Below are positions 23,134-33,798 of a stretch of 64,000 nucleotides of DNA, one piece after another. This DNA comes from Lottia gigantea. Taxonomy: Eukaryota; Mollusca; Gastropoda; Lottiidae. The first letter of the stretch is position 1, and every line of letters begins with the position of its first letter. The stretch lies in the NCBI RefSeq assembly GCF_000327385.1, contig NW_008708707.1, positions 1,784,007 through 1,848,006 of the forward strand, read 5' to 3'. Under the pieces are notes generated by a model. It searched no databases. It was not told where the DNA came from and was given only the letters and a program-made list of their open reading frames with translations. The position numbers and the translations under genes were made by a program.

Positions 23134-23426
23134 TTATAAAGGAACAGGTTTGCCATCTATTTGACTGATTGTGCGTTAGTTTTTATCTTAGCTAATCAAC
23201 CTTCAAATCCATGTATATCTTGTAAGAAAGTTAAGAAGACGAATCGTCTTTTCTTGAGGTTCTGTCAATTAGAAAAGGCATATAAGAAATAAAAAGTAAA
23301 ATTTCTAGTTTGAGATATTTTTGACGGAATTATGCGATTGCACGTGCAGTTCTAATACTTCTGAAGATTATTTACATATATTCATGACCCAAATCAACCC
23401 TTGAAAAATGCAAACCTGTCCTTTAA
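23134..23426 (-). mobile_element. MITE family B
   Basis: About 293 bp with inverted ends AAAGGAACAGGTTTGC and GCAAACCTGTCCTTT, closing at TTAA. Internal motifs are in inverse order relative to the copy at 41.2 kb (CGAATCGTCTTTTCTTGAGG, AAATTTCTAGTTTGAGATAT). Confidence 0.85.
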
Positions 23427-24598
23427 CATATATTTTGATTGAAGTAAAATAATTAGTATGACAATATACTTTCTAATGTTGACATAGAATTTACAAATAA
23501 AACCATACAATGCAATTTTTAGGCGGACCAGTTTTCAGTGAAATTCAATAAGTAACTATGTGTACTTTTTCAGTTATATTAGATATATTTTATATATCAG
23601 TAACAATCTAGGAAGGCCTTCATTGAGTAAGGAATTTTTCTAAATTATGATAGACATTATTTACATCTAAATTTTGTATTTTTGAAAACAATTTATTATC
23701 AAAATCATGCAAGTACTGGTAGCAGACAGTTTTAAATTTTAAAAAATTACATCATCAAAAGCAATTACAAATTTGTATTTCTTTAAACTTTGTAAAACTG
23801 AAATATATACAAACTTCAATATTATTTACAAAATATTTATAAGCCTTGTTCAATAACTTTGTACTTCTAAATTTAAATTATTGATAAATCAAACAGTTTC
23901 AAACATGTTATGAAATTCTGTGCTGAAAACTTTTAATCGAAACTACTAAAATTAATTCTGATAAAGCTTCTACAAATATAACATTTCAAAGTTTAAACGA
24001 AATTCATATAATTACATCTTAGGTCTTTTTTTAAATTTTGTATTTCTTAATTTCAAAAAAAGAATTCTCATAAAAAGTAATCAAAAGTTTGATTTTGTCA
24101 AATATTTTCAAGGCTATCTATAAATTATACAAAAAAAAAATTTTTGACAAAACCACAAAAAAGGATCTTTTCTTGTCAAAGATTCTATTATATTTGGCTG
24201 GTAAATACAGCTTAATCAAAACTCCTCTATCAACTTTTGCATAGCTTATTAAAATAAGATGTGCAAGAAACACTTCCTTAACCAAAAAAACAAATAAACA
24301 AAAAAACAACAATACCTATTGATACAGTATCTCTTTACTCCAATTAACGAAACACACTTTTATTTGATATTTGTGTTGAGATGACACCCTCCACTCACTT
24401 CAATGACATAAGAGAGTCACGTTATCGGTGCTTGATGGCCGCTCAAAGTAAACCCTTTCCACCCTCGATTACGCATAAAACATACACCTTTAGACAATTT
24501 ACACATGTATGTCAAGGCAAATGTAAATGACATTATTGTTGTGTGAGTAGTAGCGAAAGTCGTCTGCTAGCTTGTTACTAAGATTAGCAATATTAGAA

Positions 24599-24985
24599 AA
24601 TCTTTAAAGGGGGAGTGTGTATCATAAAATTACTTATTTCTCCCAGTGTCCAACAACATACAGGTTTTGTTAATATTGGAAGTCAGTTTACTTTAAAGGG
24701 GTGTTTCAGCTTTGTTAAATTATGAATTGTAACTAAATTCTTTCTCCCAGTGTTCAAGAATATATGAGTTTTTGTTAATATTAGGAAAATTGGGGGAGTG
24801 TGTCTGATAAAAATAGAAATGAACTTATTTCTTCTTCCCAGTGTTCAACAATATACAGTTTTTGTTTAAAGGGAAGCATATGCCAGCCTCATAAAAATAG
24901 GATATATGACAAATTTCTTTTCTCCCAGTGTTCAAGAATATATAAGTTTTGTTAATATTAGAAAATTTTTAAAGGGAGAGTATGT
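24599..24985. repeat. Degenerate tandem repeat, about 80-bp unit, 5 copies
   Basis: Units contain TTTCTCCCAGTGTTCAAGAA, then TTTTGTTAATATTAG and AAAGGGAGAGTATGTCAGC variants. The copies differ by small length changes. Confidence 0.75.
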
Positions 24986-25114
24986 CAGCTTAAAAATAGG
25001 AATTGTAAATCGTTGTTCACAGCTCAACATCAATATTTGTACCTCTATATCCAGGAGATTCCAGAATGATATGGACTCATTTTTTCTTAGACATTTATAG
25101 ACAAGACATGCACG

Positions 25115-25255
25115 TATTTTTATAGAAATAGAGAGTGAAATTTCTAATTTGAGGTATATTTGAGTGGATTATGCTATTTTTGTGTCATTTAGGTACATTT
25201 GAAGACTATTTACATATATTCAAGACCCAAAAAATGGCCTTGAAATTTCAATTCA
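25115..25255 (-). mobile_element. MITE family B fragment
   Basis: GAGTGAAATTTCTAATTTGA and TTGAAGACTATTTACATATA match the left-hand part of family B in inverse orientation. A second small fragment of the same part lies near 25860-25945. Confidence 0.65.
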
Positions 25256-25489
25256 ATCAAACAATAGACCAAAGACAGCACAAATGAAATATATTTAGCT
25301 TGGCCTAAAGTAGAAACTAGATTAAGAAAATCTCCTTGAAATGTGAACTCCCGTAAAAAAAAAAACTTAAACCAATTGACACCTTTAGTAATAGGCTCTT
25401 CAGATCAATGAGGTAAAAAAATGCTTTTGTCATGACAATGGAAGAAAGAAAGGTCTTTAATGTGTCTAGTATAGTTACCTCTAGCTTCT

Positions 25490-25825
25490 TAACTGTATTA
25501 ATAAGTACATTTTCAAACTAAAGTTACTAAGATCAAAAGTACTAATACAATAAAATCCTAACTTTTCTGAATTTCATTGGGTTCATGAAAGTTCAGTTAT
25601 CCAAATGTTCACAATGGATTGTGATTTGAATTTTGATGTGCCAGTCATAAATGACATAGATCCCAAATCCAGATTTAACTGTATTAATAAGTAGATTTTC
25701 AAACTTGGGTTACTAAGTTCAAATTCTGATTTTGTGCTGAAAGTACAGTTATCTATATGTTCATAATCACAAGGGATTTTGATTTGGATGTATGCCTATA
25801 TGTGCCAGCTACGCCTGGCTAAAGT
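25490..25825. repeat. Direct duplication of about 170 bp
   Basis: TTAACTGTATTAATAAGTAC, then TTTTCAAACT and later AGTTATCCAAATGTTCA, recur from about 25677 as TTAACTGTATTAATAAGTAG, TTTTCAAACTTGGG and AGTTATCTATATGTTCA. Two diverged copies. Confidence 0.75.
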
Positions 25826-26181
25826 GTCTGACTAAAATTACAATTTTTAGGGCACTGTTTTTTTCAAAAATAAATCAATTATTGAGAATTTTTAGTTCTG
25901 AAGACTATCTACATATATTCAAGACCCAAATAAACCCCTGAAAATGGGATGCCATTGCCTTTATAGATCTGTGGTACATTGATAGATAGGTCTGGCTATG
26001 ATCTTGGCCTTGTTCTAGGCCTTTATGAATGTTTGGCCTAGATCAAGAAGGGCCAAGATATATTGGCTTCATAATATGATATGATATTCATTCACCATTC
26101 TGAAGAATAGTTCTTCTCTAATCAACTAGGCCTACTTCACTAATTTTAAGTGTAGAGTTAGATTGTTCGGACTAACTTACC

Positions 26182-26400
26182 TTCGGCTTTGCCCAATTTC
26201 CACTTTTACATCAAGTTAAACGAGCCAGATTTTCACACAGCACTTAACGACAACTTGTACATTTGCCTCTTCGTTATTTACTTGCGTGGAAGTGCCATTT
26301 CGTATTTTTGCTACACATTTTAACATCAAAACATAGATTCACAAAACTAAACTTAAAGTAGAATTTCCGGTAGGCATAGTCCGAAATGTTTACTTCCGGT
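26182..26400 (-). promoter_or_regulatory. Candidate EOGT promoter and non-coding first exon
   Basis: On the minus strand GCCGAAG|GTAAGTTAG is a strong donor at 26181/26182 with no matching coding frame upstream. EOGT needs a spliced 5' leader, and no other minus-strand gene lies between. Upstream (26361-26400) are two TTCCGG motifs, including ACTTCCGGT, typical of ETS-driven housekeeping promoters. The link to EOGT is inference. Confidence 0.4.
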
Positions 26401-26615
26401 TACTCGCGACTAACACCACAAACAGTAAACATAAAAATCGAGGAAGTCATTACATAAACATTAAAATTTATTTATTTTGGTCTTTGACTTTCACAGAGGA
26501 AAGAGAGAATGGTCTGACTAATAATTAATGGTAAGTATTAGTTAGCCGAAGCCACTAAAAGTTTTGGTACGTAGGAAAGAGACCAGACATCTGTCAGTGT
26601 CCAAGCTCATATGAG

Positions 26616-26996
26616 TCATTCTTCTTCTTCTGCCTGGTCATTTCTTGCAGTTTCAGAGAGTCTAAAGCTAATTTTGTAATTGCATTTGTGCATTTGTATC
26701 GATATAGAATGTTTAGAGTTAGTAATATTATTTGGAAGCTGATGTTCCATTTCATATAAAAATGGCAGAATATTTTTTTTTTCAGCCTGCAGATATGTAG
26801 GTAGGAAAATCAGTGGTATTTTTGAACGTTCTCCATCTTCTCCTGTCATGGTTGAGAAATCGGGGAGTAAATATTCTAAAATGAACAATAGTTCACACTC
26901 AATGGGTGAGATATTTTGGCTCTTCAGCTTTATTAGCATTATAGGAGTTAACCATTTTGAGCACAAGTTAATTTCAGCAAGTAACCCTTGAATTAG
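26616..26996 (-). other. Orphan open frame, not recognised
   Basis: An uninterrupted minus-strand frame of about 116-126 codons with protein-like composition (SPIECELLFILEYLLPDF, IPLIFLPTYLQAEKKN) ending in EEEE. It has no good ATG, no recognised family and no clear splice signals. It could be a fossil fragment of a gene or element, or chance. Plus-strand sequence near 26528 has a donor-like AATGGTAAGTATT. Confidence 0.25.
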
Positions 26997-27029
26997 CTAA
27001 CTGGCTCTATCGTCACTGAAAACTAATAA

Positions 27030-27180
27030 CATGTCAGTCCCTCTGACATTCACCACTGAAAGGAGAAACCCCATAGAAAATTCTACAGGTAATATATCAA
27101 CCTTATGGAAGGATACCAAGTTGCAACTCTGAGATCTCCAGGTTACCAGGCAAGTGTCTAACTCCTTAACCCCAAGTAAT
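27030..27180 (-). mobile_element. SINE-like fragment
   Basis: The minus strand reads GGGTTAAGGAGTTAGACACT, then CCTGGAGATCTCAGAGTTGC, a tRNA-like arrangement. The short frame it carries is not a gene. Confidence 0.45.
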
Positions 27181-27465
27181 TTTAAATACAATGCGACAAA
27201 TTTATTTTCTGGTGTTTTTTTTTTCAGAGAAAAATCAAGAATGCCACTTCGAGACTACCTCACCGCATAACTCAGGAATCATAGCAGACGTCAAAAAACG
27301 CCCTGAAAAATATAAGTCTGATGCCGTTACTTAATTTTTTTGTCTCAAGTTTTTTTCTGCTATCTCAAATTTGATACCTTTTAATGAATGAAATAAGTTT
27401 ATGTCTTACTTTTCGGATCAAAATTGGGTTAGGGAAGATTGCCTGATGTTAAGATGTATTTGGGC

Positions 27466-27730
27466 TTAAAGAGATGGTGAAGAGGTTTTTAAAATTTTGT
27501 ATGTGCATCAGGGACAATGATAGCATCAATTTGCACCATTTAAATTTTAATTTAGATGTCTAAGGTTCTTGTAATTCCACTAAAACTAGCTTTTAATATC
27601 AACATCATAAAAGGCTTAGTTTCTATGGATTTGATAGAAACACAGATGTCTGACTGAAAATTGATAAGGTGCAAATCAATGCTTACCCAATGCATATAAA
27701 AAATATTTAGAAATCTCTTTACAATCCCAT
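27466..27730. mobile_element. MITE family A
   Basis: Starts TTAAAGAGATGGTGAAGAGG, has GATAGCATCAATTTGCACCA and its inverse arm, and ends TCTTTACAATCCCAT. About 265 bp. Confidence 0.85.
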
Positions 27731-27906
27731 TGATTCATATGCTGAATAGAGGTTCAGGTAATATATTTCCTCATTTGTTCAAATTTAACATGTTTATTGA
27801 TTTGGGCTCATTAATATAACAGATGGGAACACCATTAAAACAGGTGGTCCTAGTATAAATATTTCATTTAGTTTCATATCAATAGATATAAAATTATTTG
27901 GTTTCA

Positions 27907-28094
27907 TTAAAGGGATATTACTGGCCCATGAAGGTGTATTAGGAACACTTATGGCTTCTATTTGTCTTGAGTGGTATTTTCTATAATACATCATAATCTG
28001 AGATGAAAATTTTAATGGTGCAAATAGAAACTAAAACTATCAGTGTCCTTGATACACATGAATAGACTAGAAGAGCTCTTTTCAATCCCTTTAA
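27907..28094. mobile_element. MITE family A, diverged
   Basis: Starts TTAAAGGGATATTACTGGCC, ends TTTTCAATCCCTTTAA, with an AACTATCAGTGTCCTTGATA arm. The left arm is strongly diverged. Confidence 0.65.
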
Positions 28095-28351
28095 TACAGG
28101 CTCATGTACTGTTTTATAAAGGATACTGTAATCTATTATTCCCAAAAATTTTGATGAAAAATTAAGATCTTTTACTTCGTATATTTTTTTTGGTTTCTTC
28201 ACGTGTTTCATGATCTTAAGACATTTAACAAGAAAAAGTGTTGTCTGAATATATATCATTATTAATCTTATACAATGATGTAATTATAATATTAACATAG
28301 TTATGTATTTATTATAAATTTATGTTTATAACTTGTTATATTTATGTTTAT

Positions 28352-28446
28352 TTTACAGTCTGATTTATTAATTGTATGATTTGTTGTTTATAAAAAGCTA
28401 GAAATAAACAACGTTGATGGTTTATTAATCCAAATCAGACTGTAAA
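28352..28446. repeat. 95-nt near-perfect hairpin
   Basis: Left arm TTTACAGTCTGATTTATTAA and TTGTTGTTTAT; right arm ATAAACAACG and ATTAATCCAAATCAGACTGT. They pair over most of about 40 bp around a loop of about 12 nt (AAAAAGCTAGAA). It could be a tiny foldback transposon or a small-RNA hairpin. Confidence 0.7.
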
Positions 28447-28721
28447 TAATAGAATTAAATATATGCAACTTTTAGGAATTTGTTTTCTTAGTTTATGTCC
28501 CTATTCTTGTGCCAATTTCATAATCTGTTGCATCAAGGGTTCCATCTCACAGATGAATCATACACCTTTGAGAGATATCATCATTGGATTGGGTCTTCAT
28601 ATATCCCTATTCCCATTTACGGGCAGAACAACAAAAATTTAGTCGTAGAAAAATAATAAATCTTAACAGTTTAATCAAATGCATTACTCATTTACATATT
28701 TACATAAAACAAATAATAACC

Positions 28722-28881
28722 TTAAAGGGATTGTAAATAGGTTTTTCTTAAATTTTTATGTGTATCAGTAACACAATAGCAATAATTTGTGATGTTTTAC
28801 AGGAATTGCAGGAACCACAGATTGAAAATTGGAACGGAGCAAATTGATACTATCAGTGTCACCGATACACATAAAATTTCT
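28722..28881. mobile_element. MITE family A, short copy
   Basis: TTAAAGGGATTGTAAATAGG at the left. GGAATTGCAGGAACCACAGA and GATACTATCAGTGTCACCGA are retained at the right. The end is truncated against the following SINE. Confidence 0.75.
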
Positions 28882-28935
28882 GTAGCACAGACTACAGCTA
28901 ATTCCTATCTCTTACTATCAATGTACTAAAGAGGA

Positions 28936-29135
28936 CCGGCTGTAGCACAGTCAGTTAGAGCATTGCAATCTTTAAATGACATCATTTACTAAACTCTTAT
29001 CTCTGCCTGGCAACCTTAAATAAGTTGTCCTTCCTCATAATTCCAGTCGACCCAGCTGTAAATGGGTAAGGATAATCCGGGAAAGATCAATGTCAAGAGA
29101 TTTGACCAAGGATCAGCTGGTAGAAAACATTCTTA
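28936..29135 (+). mobile_element. tRNA-derived SINE
   Basis: Head GCTGTAGCACAGTCAGTTAG, then CAATCTTTAAATGACATCAT, then tail CCCAGCTGTAAATGGGTAAG and AAGGATCAGCTGGTAGAAAA. The best complete copy in the window, about 200 bp. Confidence 0.8.
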
Positions 29136-29241
29136 ACTGTGAACCTTCGTTGTTATCCTTGTAACATATAGTTCTTTCTTTCTTTCTTTCTGTGCGTATC
29201 CTCTATTACAATAGGTTTCACATTGCCACGTTTTCTTGTGT

Positions 29242-29274
29242 TTTATTGCACACATGGTGGAATTTCTATTTATT
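29242..29274 (-). terminator. NPRL2 poly(A) signals
   Basis: Two AATAAA hexamers on the minus strand (29269-29274 and 29242-29247), 34-66 nt past the NPRL2 stop. Their position suits a short 3' untranslated region. Confidence 0.6.
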
Positions 29275-29307
29275 TTTCCTAATTCAAAGGATTGGAATAG
29301 AATTTCT

Positions 29308-32300
29308 CTATTTCCAACATATAACAATACTTGGGTCACTTTCAATTAATTCATCCAGGTTTTCATTGCTGAGTCCTGAAAGAAAAAGTTTGATGAGAAA
29401 TTTGAAAAAGAGAAGGACTATTTTAATGAAATGAATGGAATTTTAGGTGCTACTTCACTGCAGATGAATGGGCTAAAAATGGGAACACCATGCACCAACT
29501 TTTTGATTGTATTTGTGATTTGGAAGAGATACCCACCATATTTACAACAGATTTCATCAAAATGATGACAACCATCAAACATCTGGTAAGATAGTGACTG
29601 TTTGCTGGATTCCGTTTCTGATGTTGGGAGTTTTATAGGATATTTATGGAGTCTTCTTATAAAACCTTTTAATAATCCATACTGTAGTAACTTTCTGAAA
29701 AAAAAAAAAAAACTTCTTTTCATCGATTAGTTTATCAGGTGGTAGCACTGTCACAGTTCCCCTAATTGCTTACTGCATGGTATTACCTGTTTTCTTTACT
29801 TGGCAGTGAATCTCTATTTCAACTTTTTTTTCCCAAACTAAGCAAATGAAATGCACCTTATTAGATTAAGGAACAGTCAATGCCATGTAGTATGCAATGA
29901 GGGAAATTTTGTCAGTGCAATATCAAGTGATCTTTATCAAGTTTTTTGTAGCACACTGGGCCTCATTCTTTATCTTATTGAGAGTTATACACTTTTTTTA
30001 TATACCTCTACCCCTTTGACATGCTGTGATTGAACTCTGGACCTTCAAGCAAGCACCTAACTCACTCAGACTAATTCAAATTTGACCTAACCTCCATTCG
30101 TATTTCATTAGTTTCCTTTCGAATGTTTTATTAACTATTATCTTTGTACGTAACCACTATAGTAAGGTCTAACACTGTCCTTCGTGACTTTCATTCTGTT
30201 AACCTTTGCTTGACCTCTGTTTTAACCAATCATGTGACAGGATAATGTGACACGAACAATAGGTGTATTCCGAGGTGTATTAGACTAGCTAAGATGAGGT
30301 TCCCTAAAGCAAAAGGTATTTAGTACTGATACCTTTCATCAATAAGTAGACTATGTGGATTATATCTAGAACAGATATCTTTTACTGTTATACCAGCTGT
30401 TAAACTACAATACATCTTATAAATATCATAAAATGTTGGTTGTTTCTTCTCTAAAAAAAACATAACACAAATGAAATGAATGAAGGGTGCAATGAGGGAA
30501 ATTAGCCTGCTCTTTTTGATTTTCAACTGTTGAGGGATCTTTAAAGTGCACAGCCTGTAGAACACGGGGCCTTGGTTTATTGTCCCATCCGAACGACTAG
30601 ACGCTTTTTCCATGTTACCTGCATCACTGACAGGGAGAAACCAGGTTGAAAAATCCGAAGGTAAAAACCTAACAAAAGAGAGGGTTGTAGCTCTATAAAA
30701 TCACTCACTCACTCACACACACACACAAGAAACAGGACCTACATGACACACTTTGATTGGTTAAAAGTAATGTCGTTAGAACAAGACTGTGGTAGAAAAC
30801 TTGTTAGATTACAATGGAGACAAATTATATGATAAAAGAAACAAAATTTTAACTAGATTAGGCTACTACTTACCTTTTCTACCAACAAATTGAATACACT
30901 CTTCTTGAAGCTGTTTATCAGTAGCTAGCTGTTGTAACTGGGGTGTGATGGTGTAGACATTGGAATATTGAAATATAGAGAGGTTCTGTATAACCTGATA
31001 GTGTAGCAGATTCTGAAGACAAGCTTTCACTCTATTCACCTCTATATCAGCTTCACTGGCTATCTTAGCTACATGGGAAGATCCATCCACATAGTGTAGA
31101 ATCTGACATGAAATGAAATGGAGTTTTACTTTCTTTGTATCTACTCTGGATTTGATTTGTAAAGGAATTATTCCTCTTAAAATGAACATAAATTTTAATC
31201 CTCATATTTAACAAGAGGAGTTTATATTCATCAGTTGAACTTACCTGGTGTCATAACTATACAACAGAATCCCTGTATAGTCTCATACATCCATAAAAAA
31301 AAATTCTCAAGTAATTATTCAAAAACGCTTAATATTTCAAGTTATTGTGAATTAAATACCCCTGTAATTTCGAATGAGGTAAATTTTTCACTAAGTTAGC
31401 AAAACATTCTCATGCATTTTACCAACTTGTCAACCTTCATCTTAGAATGAACATAGAAACAGATTTCATCATGTGACAAAAAGTGTGCATTATATTCACA
31501 AATATACAGTATATGATAAGCAACATTACCTGTTGTGTTGTTAAATCCCAAGTATAGTCAGTCACTAGTTTATCTTGAATTAAAACAGGTACATCATATT
31601 CTTCTATAATAGGAGGATCACTGACACACTGAGCTATCTTAAGATGTACTGTACATGACTCTCCTGTAAAAAACTTTAAAAAGTCAGTCAATCCCTTTAC
31701 AAACAGGTTCCCTTATTTTTATTTATCATATTACTTATATGAATAGAAAGTAGAAAAATACCAGTTTGTCTCACATGTCTATAATTTATTCATAATTAGC
31801 TAAATTAGAAGAGAATTACCAGAAGATTTCCAATGAGTGACCGATCAAGAAAGGTTAAAGGGTCTTTTCTTGTTTATCCAGACTGTACATACATGAACAT
31901 TTAAGATTGGCTTAAACCCTTAATTATATGATAATTCATTAGAAACACCAATTAATCAAATAGTTTGCTTAATTTGACACTAAAAAATAAAGAAACCCAT
32001 CTTTAACTTGGTGTGGGTCAATTTAATTATGCAGATAACCTTACCCATAGTTACTGTCGTTCTACAGTAGCCATAGTTATTCAGATGATCTTTTACTTTC
32101 TTCAAAAAACTTGGAATTTGTTTCTTCTTCTCTTCACTGAATAAAAACTCATTTTCTAGCTTAAAAAAAAATATATTAGAAATCAAAGATGGAGACCCAG
32201 ATGAAATTTTAATAATTCTTTGTGTACATTCTATTTTTAACCAAGTAGAAAACTCTATTATGTGGCATAAAAAAGACAGTTGTGCCATGTTGGGGGGTTG

Positions 32301-33450
32301 ATTTTGTCTCTTGAATATATGTTAATAGTCTTCAAAAGTATTAGAAATGTAAGAAAATTTCAAAAATCAAAAATATCTAAATATCAAATATCTAACTAGG
32401 AATTTCTATTTCTGGCTTCTCTCCCTTTAATGAACCCAAGACATTATTCAGTGGAATAGCTCAGGTGATTGCAAGTTGGATTATCGTCTGCTAAGGTCTA
32501 AGTGGCCATGTTTTCAATCCTTCACAAGGAAAGAAAAACAATCTGAAGCCATGGCCAGTGCTTTTGAATGTCAACTCAGCTTTTAACTCCTATCGCCAAA
32601 AAAAACAAAGTTAGTCACATTTGAAATCATTATTCAACAAATTTTTAAGTGCATACCTCCATTTGTGTCAAATATGAAGCCAGCTTTTTTACTACAGATT
32701 CGTAAATCCATGTGACAGAATCCTTTTTAAAAGCTAAACATAGATTGAATATTAGGGCATTTCTTTTATATTTTGGATTTTCTATACACACAGGGCAACA
32801 GACTATAGTATGTTGAGATAAATTCCTAGAAATAGAAGAGAAAACTAATGTCATCAGCAGCCATATAGCCTACTTTTCAGCTCCAAATTTTCCAGTAAGG
32901 AAGGGAAGCATGATGCAGTGTGCAATGAACACATTTTCCAGGAGTTAGAGTATACTCTTTTTGCATTTGCATTTGCAACTGTCAATGAATTTAACACCTA
33001 CAGCCTGAAGCACTAGGTCTTATTATTTAGGCCTCCCAAGGATCAAACCCCATATTGAGCGTGCATTTACTCACTGGTCGACTGACTGATTCATGGGCTA
33101 CTATGAATGGTCTACTTACACAGTGATAACACTTTTCTGTAAATCTGGTTTTGTTATGATATAAATATGAACTGAATCAAATTCTTCTTTAGTAATGTAA
33201 TCTTCTGGCACCTGCAATACACAAAGCAAAGCATTGAAGTTATGAAAATTAAGAAATTAAGAGTTAGCTGTAGTCTGAAAAATTGCGACAAAATTTTGCA
33301 GACGTCTTATTCTGCATCAAAATTCAAAACCCGACATTGTCAGCGCTAGGAATCAATACAAGAATGGGCACTCAAATGATATCTTACCTGGTAAACGATT
33401 TGGGGTCCTGCAATGGGATGAAATTCACTGTAAAAGATAGATTCAATCAT
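29308..33450 (-). CDS. NPRL2: GATOR1 subunit NPRL2, 9 exons
   Basis: With DEPDC5 and NPRL3 it forms GATOR1, the Rag GTPase-activating complex that shuts off TORC1 at the lysosome when amino acids are scarce. Exons: 33450-33388, 33211-33120, 32825-32657, 32159-32045, 31663-31530, 31102-30874, 30450-30333, 29694-29537, 29375-29308. All joins are in frame, 381 aa (human 380). Conserved blocks: IFYSEFHPIAGPQIVYQ at the N-terminus (longin domain), CCPVCIENPKYKRNAL (61-76), EEYDVPVL, WDLTTQQILHYVDG, VKACLQNLLHYQVI, SIFQYSNVY, YCSLTAGITVKDI, GFIRRLHKYP, CHHFDEICCKYG and VICWK at the end. The ATG at 33450 matches the start of homology; an upstream in-frame ATG is closed by a stop. Divergent from CYB561D2, 348 nt between start codons. 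Confidence 0.97.
29850..30060 (+). mobile_element. Dispersed repeat family C
   Basis: GTAGTATGCAATGAGGGAAA, GTAGCACACTGGGCCTCATT and TTTGACATGCTGTGATTG follow the family order. Inside an NPRL2 intron. Confidence 0.7.
30475..30665 (+). mobile_element. Dispersed repeat family C
   Basis: GGGTGCAATGAGGGAAATTA, TTTCAACTGTTGAGGGATCT, GGGGCCTTGGTTTATTGTCC and CATCACTGACAGGGAGAAAC. Inside an NPRL2 intron. Confidence 0.8.
32283..32430 (+). mobile_element. MITE family B, left part
   Basis: GGGGGGTTGATTTTGTCTCT, AGTCTTCAAAAGTATTAGAA and ACTAGGAATTTCTATTTCTG, ending CCCTTTAA. In an NPRL2 intron. Confidence 0.75.
32450..32590 (+). mobile_element. tRNA-derived SINE fragment
   Basis: GGAATAGCTCAGGTGATTGC, then GGATTATCGTCTGCTAAGGT and GCCATGGCCAGTGCTTTTGA. 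The last motif recurs at 14.2, 19.9 and 61.1 kb. Confidence 0.6.
32880..33065 (+). mobile_element. Dispersed repeat family C, diverged
   Basis: GCATGATGCAGTGTGCAATG, GAGTATACTCTTTTTGCATT and CTACAGCCTGAAGCACTAGG. In an NPRL2 intron. Confidence 0.6.
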
Positions 33451-33459
33451 TCTTTCGAT

Positions 33460-33504
33460 TTATTCTTCACCAGTTACTTCCCCTTGGACACCGTCAAATT
33501 TCAT
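33460..33504 (-). promoter_or_regulatory. Upstream ORF of NPRL2 (14 codons)
   Basis: ATG at 33504 opens a 14-residue frame (MKFDGVQGEVTGEE) closed by TAA nine nucleotides before the NPRL2 start. It is in the same frame as NPRL2. If it is within the transcript it would reduce or modulate initiation at the main start. Transcript start not known. Confidence 0.5.
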
Positions 33505-33798
33505 CTATATCAAAATACTTAAAAAAACGAAAAATTCTTTTAAAATAATTAGTTTTCAAGTCATTCCGGGAATTATTTTGAAATGATGGCAGGAATCATT
33601 CAAATACATTTGATCAATCTAGTAAATGGCTTATTTGCATATTTCGAATGTGTTATTAAATTCTTCTTGACGTTTAATAAAGTAACGTACAAAATATAAA
33701 CAACATGGTTGCCAAAGATAACACATTTTGAACTTTACACTTTTAAATCTATTTTATCCTCATAAGCACTCTGTCGAAAAAGGAAATCGCATTATAAA
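33505..33798. promoter_or_regulatory. Bidirectional promoter between NPRL2 and CYB561D2
   Basis: Only about 300 nt separate the divergent NPRL2 leader and the CYB561D2 start codon, so both genes must be transcribed from here. AT-rich; no TATA or CpG island is obvious. The same divergent pair occurs in human, supporting an old shared promoter. Confidence 0.7.

Larger units (their letters stand above)
19673..26181 (-). other. Probable 5' intron of EOGT, repeat-rich
   Basis: No coding exon lies between the EOGT start exon and a candidate non-coding exon at 26.2 kb. The stretch holds a 22-bp array, the large 40-bp satellite, a family D element, several family B copies and two degenerate duplications, each listed. 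The remaining sequence (19.7-20.5, 23.4-24.6 and 25.3-25.5 kb) is AT-rich with nothing recognised. Confidence 0.5.
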
